DNA of 64,000 nucleotides, taken from the NCBI RefSeq assembly GCF_044068625.1, contig NZ_JBIPKH010000016.1, positions 10,736 through 74,735 of the forward strand, read 5' to 3'. Below the pieces are notes generated by a model that saw nothing but the letters and a program-made list of their open reading frames with translations, was not told the origin of the DNA and searched no databases. The stretch's first letter is position 1; the number at the start of each line of letters is the position of its first letter. The position numbers and the translations under genes were made by a program. Below are positions 61,233 through 64,000 of the stretch, in pieces. Origin of the DNA: Desulfurivibrio sp044068625. Lineage in GTDB: Bacteria; Desulfobacterota; Desulfobulbia; Desulfobulbales; Desulfurivibrionaceae.

Positions 61233-64000
61233 TCATGGCCCTACCCGCGCCCCTGTCACATCCTCAAGCTTCTTCCTAATCCGGATCCTCTCGTTGCTCC
61301 CAATAGTCGATAGTCGCAGGATCGGCAATCCGCATTTCTTTAACACAGGGTCCTTCAGCGCATCACGCTCAGCTTGACGCGTCCCTTCACGATGGAATGC
61401 ATATCCATCAACTTCAATGACCAGCACAGGACTTTTGTCGACTTTACGGTAGACCAGAAAATCTGTTTTAGTCCAGGGATGGGTCGCATATGCAGATTCC
61501 TCAGTGGTCAGGCCCTCTGTATTCCGGACGAGCATCGACATCGGGAATTGGATCACAACACTGTAGCCCCGATAAGCTTTCTCTTGAAGGACCGCCTCGA
61601 TTTCGCCGTAGGAGAGGTTCTCGGAATCGTACTTTGAAACTCGTTTCCGCTTTTTCAGCACCTCCAAACGCGCTGTCGTGTATTCTCTGTAAAGGAGATC
61701 GAAGACGGAACGGACCCTACCAGGGATGACCTCACAATTGCTGTACCGAATATAACGTACAAAATCCGCAACGTTGCCATTACCCTCGGCCATCTCCTTC
61801 GAAACTACCAGCCGCAACTTCTCCTGCGCCCGGGATATAGCGACATTCAGCAGATTCGGGTTATCGACGAATTCGTTGGCCTCGTTCGACACCGTCGTTA
61901 TAATCATGACACGCTTTTCTCTGCCCTGATACTTATGCACCGTGTCGACCTCAATCTCCTTCGAGCTGACAGACGCCCGCATTCGGGCGGTCTGTGCTTT
62001 ATATGGCGAAACAATGCCAATGTCGGTTGGTTCGACCGAGCCCAGTTCGGGCAAAACGTTTTCTAGAATTTCGTCAATCTGGCGCTGATTAAACGTGCCA
62101 CGCGCATGCCGTCCCTCGACGGTCATATAGGCCTTAAGAACGTCCGACTCGCCTTGATCTCGCGTCATAACGAGCAGCTCGCCCCCATAGAATTTTTGGT
62201 TGCAAAACTGAATGATCCTCGGGTGACACCGGTAATGTTCTCGCAGCAGCGTCTCGGGAATTTCCCGAAAAGCAGCGCGCACGGCGGTAAGCAAGTTGTG
62301 TCGCTCGAACCGGGCATATCCTGGCACTTCGTATCGTTCAGCGACCAGTTTTGCCCGTTTTTCGTCCTGCTCAGTCAATACGTTGGGAAGCTGCATAGGA
62401 TCGCCGACGACCACGAGCTTCTCTGCGCAGCCCATCGCCAGAACACCATTGAGCAGGTCGACCTGGCTCGCCTCGTCCACGATGACGCAATCAAACAGAT
62501 AGCCGTTCTGGACCGACGTGATCACAGAAAACGTTGTGCTCAGTACGATTGGATATTCGTCAAGAAATTCTTCCGGCCGCTTCCAGAGGTCTTCGGGAGC
62601 AAACACCGCCCGCGCCCGGTTGTTGTAGCGCTCCGCAAGGCGATGTTTCAATAGCTGCATCGAAAGCGTGGTCAGCCGTTTCAGACGCCTGTCGAAACTG
62701 AACTTTTCGAGCGAAACCTCAAGCGTTTTCCGTTTGTCCTCCAGTTCCGCCAGCTTGCGCAGGTAGTAGGCCTTCTGTAACAGTGAAATACGTTCCTCGT
62801 CGCTGAGCCGGAAAAAGAGTCGCCCTGCCATACCGAACCGGAGCAGAAGGCGAATCTTCTCCAGAATGCCGACATGACGGCTCGCCGCTCTTGTGGGAAA
62901 CGAAGCAAAAGAAGCGTTGGATGAATGGCGCTTCGCTTCTCGCTCACAAGCCAGCCAGGAATCCATAAGCTTCCGCGCGGATACTCTCGGCCGGAACGTC
63001 CGCTCCCTAGTATTCGAGTCGCGCCCCTTCGTTTCCTGCTGAAAACCTTCAAAATGAGCCAATTCAAGCCGGAGCGCATCGATCTGCTGAATCACGGCCG
63101 CCAACTCGTTCTTCGTTTCAAACTTTTTGTCAAGCTCCTGATTCAGGCGGATAATCTCCTCGCGCACAGCATCTTCGTCCTGGCCTGCTTCGTCGAGCGT
63201 CGGCATCCGAACAGTTGCACCCGTCTGTCCCTCAATGAACGCCTGTTTGTTTTGTGCGCTGCCGAGAAATGCGGCCACGAAATCCAGCTCGTATTTCTGA
63301 AGTTTTTCGAGCACGTTAGCGGTAGCGGAATTGTTGTTTGAGACCACAGCAACTCGTTTCTTCTGGAGCAGCATGTTGCCAATCAAATTAAGGATTGTTT
63401 GCGTCTTGCCGGTGCCCGGTGGCCCCTGAACCAGCGAGACAGGGTGCTGAATCGCCCTCTGGACCGCCGTTTTCTGGGTCATATTACAGCCAAACGGGAA
63501 GATAATGGCAGATGTAATGTCCGACGCGACCGTCTTCGAATCGACAGCTCGGGCCTGCAAAAAACTGGAAAGGATGCTGCGATGCGATACTGTGTTGAGT
63601 TGTCGATATTTCATCGCCAGCAGAGAATCGCCTTCATCAGTTCTGAGCGTAACGCCTTCAGCCAGTTCCCTGAAATAGGCAAGAACATCCATGCTGCGGC
63701 CGTTGGATGATTCCATCGACTTAGCAGAAAACGCAGAGAGCTGGCAGCATCTGCTGCCTCCACTGCCGTGGAAAATCTTCACCCAATTTCCGAAGCGCAA
63801 AACCTCCGTTACGTCGGACAACACATCGCCCTCGATTATAAAGCGGGAATTATCAACTGGTATGTGATCGGGATTTGAAAGATATTCAACATTGCAGCTG
63901 GCATACCGATACGGCTTTCCCTTTTTGAAGGTCACGTCCGTGTGTTCGGCTTCTTGGACGATTTGCAGGACATCATCCGTACAGTCCTTGCCTTTGATCA
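61233..64000 (-). CDS. Superfamily I DNA/RNA helicase with C-terminal DUF2726-like domain, 5'-truncated
   Basis: At least 920 residues, open to the right edge. UvrD/Upf1-like helicase (AAA_11/AAA_12): Walker A VQGPPGTGKTQTILNL, Walker B FDCVIVDEASQVD, motif III VVVGDPMQLPNVL, motifs V/VI VDTVHKYQGREKRVMIIT and NVAISRAQEKLRLVV. A coiled-coil insertion (about 265-420 of the visible part) separates Walker A and B. The last ~130 residues (KTDFLVYRKVDKSPVLVIEVDG) are a DUF2726-like, restriction-endonuclease-fold-like domain with D-x-E-V-D residues. Base composition is clearly AT-richer than the rest of the window, suggesting transfer. Such helicase-nuclease fusions occur in defence islands, but the neighbours needed to judge are outside. 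Confidence 0.88.
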   Translation of the reverse strand, partial: IKGKDCTDDVLQIVQEAEHTDVTFKKGKPYRYASCNVEYLSNPDHIPVDNSRFIIEGDVLSDVTEVLRFGNWVKIFHGSGGSRCCQLSAFSAKSMESSNGRSMDVLAYFRELAEGVTLRTDEGDSLLAMKYRQLNTVSHRSILSSFLQARAVDSKTVASDITSAIIFPFGCNMTQKTAVQRAIQHPVSLVQGPPGTGKTQTILNLIGNMLLQKKRVAVVSNNNSATANVLEKLQKYELDFVAAFLGSAQNKQAFIEGQTGATVRMPTLDEAGQDEDAVREEIIRLNQELDKKFETKNELAAVIQQIDALRLELAHFEGFQQETKGRDSNTRERTFRPRVSARKLMDSWLACEREAKRHSSNASFASFPTRAASRHVGILEKIRLLLRFGMAGRLFFRLSDEERISLLQKAYYLRKLAELEDKRKTLEVSLEKFSFDRRLKRLTTLSMQLLKHRLAERYNNRARAVFAPEDLWKRPEEFLDEYPIVLSTTFSVITSVQNGYLFDCVIVDEASQVDLLNGVLAMGCAEKLVVVGDPMQLPNVLTEQDEKRAKLVAERYEVPGYARFERHNLLTAVRAAFREIPETLLREHYRCHPRIIQFCNQKFYGGELLVMTRDQGESDVLKAYMTVEGRHARGTFNQRQIDEILENVLPELGSVEPTDIGIVSPYKAQTARMRASVSSKEIEVDTVHKYQGREKRVMIITTVSNEANEFVDNPNLLNVAISRAQEKLRLVVSKEMAEGNGNVADFVRYIRYSNCEVIPGRVRSVFDLLYREYTTARLEVLKKRKRVSKYDSENLSYGEIEAVLQEKAYRGYSVVIQFPMSMLVRNTEGLTTEESAYATHPWTKTDFLVYRKVDKSPVLVIEVDGYAFHREGTRQAERDALKDPVLKKCGLPILRLSTIGSNERIRIRKKLEDVTGARVGP

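Overview
This 64 kb window comes from a GC-rich bacterial chromosome. The gene content points to a Desulfobacterota member of the Desulfobulbales / Desulfurivibrio type. This is inferred from a complete-looking futalosine menaquinone cluster, tungstate uptake, beta-lysine osmolyte genes (ablAB), DsrE and rhodanese sulfur proteins, many UGA-decoded selenoprotein genes, and the gene order ispE / tRNA-Gln / prs / rplY / pth / carD. No rRNA, CRISPR array, intact insertion sequence or prophage was seen.

Layout. 1-4.5 kb: tail of an iron alcohol dehydrogenase, a DUF3108 protein, a MORN-repeat protein, and a divergent ZraP-like protein / sensor kinase pair. 4.5-18 kb: a long minus-strand housekeeping block (serA, DUF1844, ispE, tRNA-Gln, prs, rplY, pth, carD, rluD-like, coaE, rho, rpmE, prfA, prmC, murA). 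18-20.5 kb: cysS and a MEMO-family gene. 20.5-29 kb: a tightly overlapping futalosine-pathway cluster (mqnE, mqnC, a deaminase, mqnA, menG, ubiX-like, ubiA-like), ending in an unusual zinc-knuckle membrane protein. 29-36 kb: ablA-ablB, an array of five hairpins, a CheZ-like phosphatase, an isochorismatase-fold protein and a YgiQ radical SAM protein.

36.3-41.8 kb is the most striking stretch. It holds five short or truncated-looking genes that read through an in-frame TGA into sensible protein: a SelW-like protein, an ArsR-linked unknown, a membrane protein, a DsrE-like protein and a GNAT acetyltransferase. Three of them (SelW-like, membrane, DsrE-like) have a clear SECIS-like hairpin just after the TGA, with apical GGTC/GGTT-type loops. 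The other two have no clear hairpin. A sixth case, a BFD-like [2Fe-2S] protein with a good hairpin, lies at 56.5 kb. Conventional gene calling would truncate, split or miss all six. The same stretch contains a periplasmic rhodanese and a SET-domain gene broken by one missing base downstream of a C14 tract.

42-45.5 kb: an HTH/periplasmic-binding-protein-fold regulator with tupABC (tungstate import). 45.5-47.3 kb: yggS-galE. 47.4-53.8 kb: a TetR-controlled tripartite RND efflux operon with a perfect 16+2+16 palindrome over its promoter. 53.8-56.7 kb: an M48 protease, LemA and the BFD-like selenoprotein. 57-60.8 kb: a lipoprotein, an SDR, a PEBP protein, a DMT transporter and a deleted SDR duplicate. 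61.2-64 kb: a superfamily I helicase with a C-terminal DUF2726-like region, AT-richer than its neighbours and running off the right edge.
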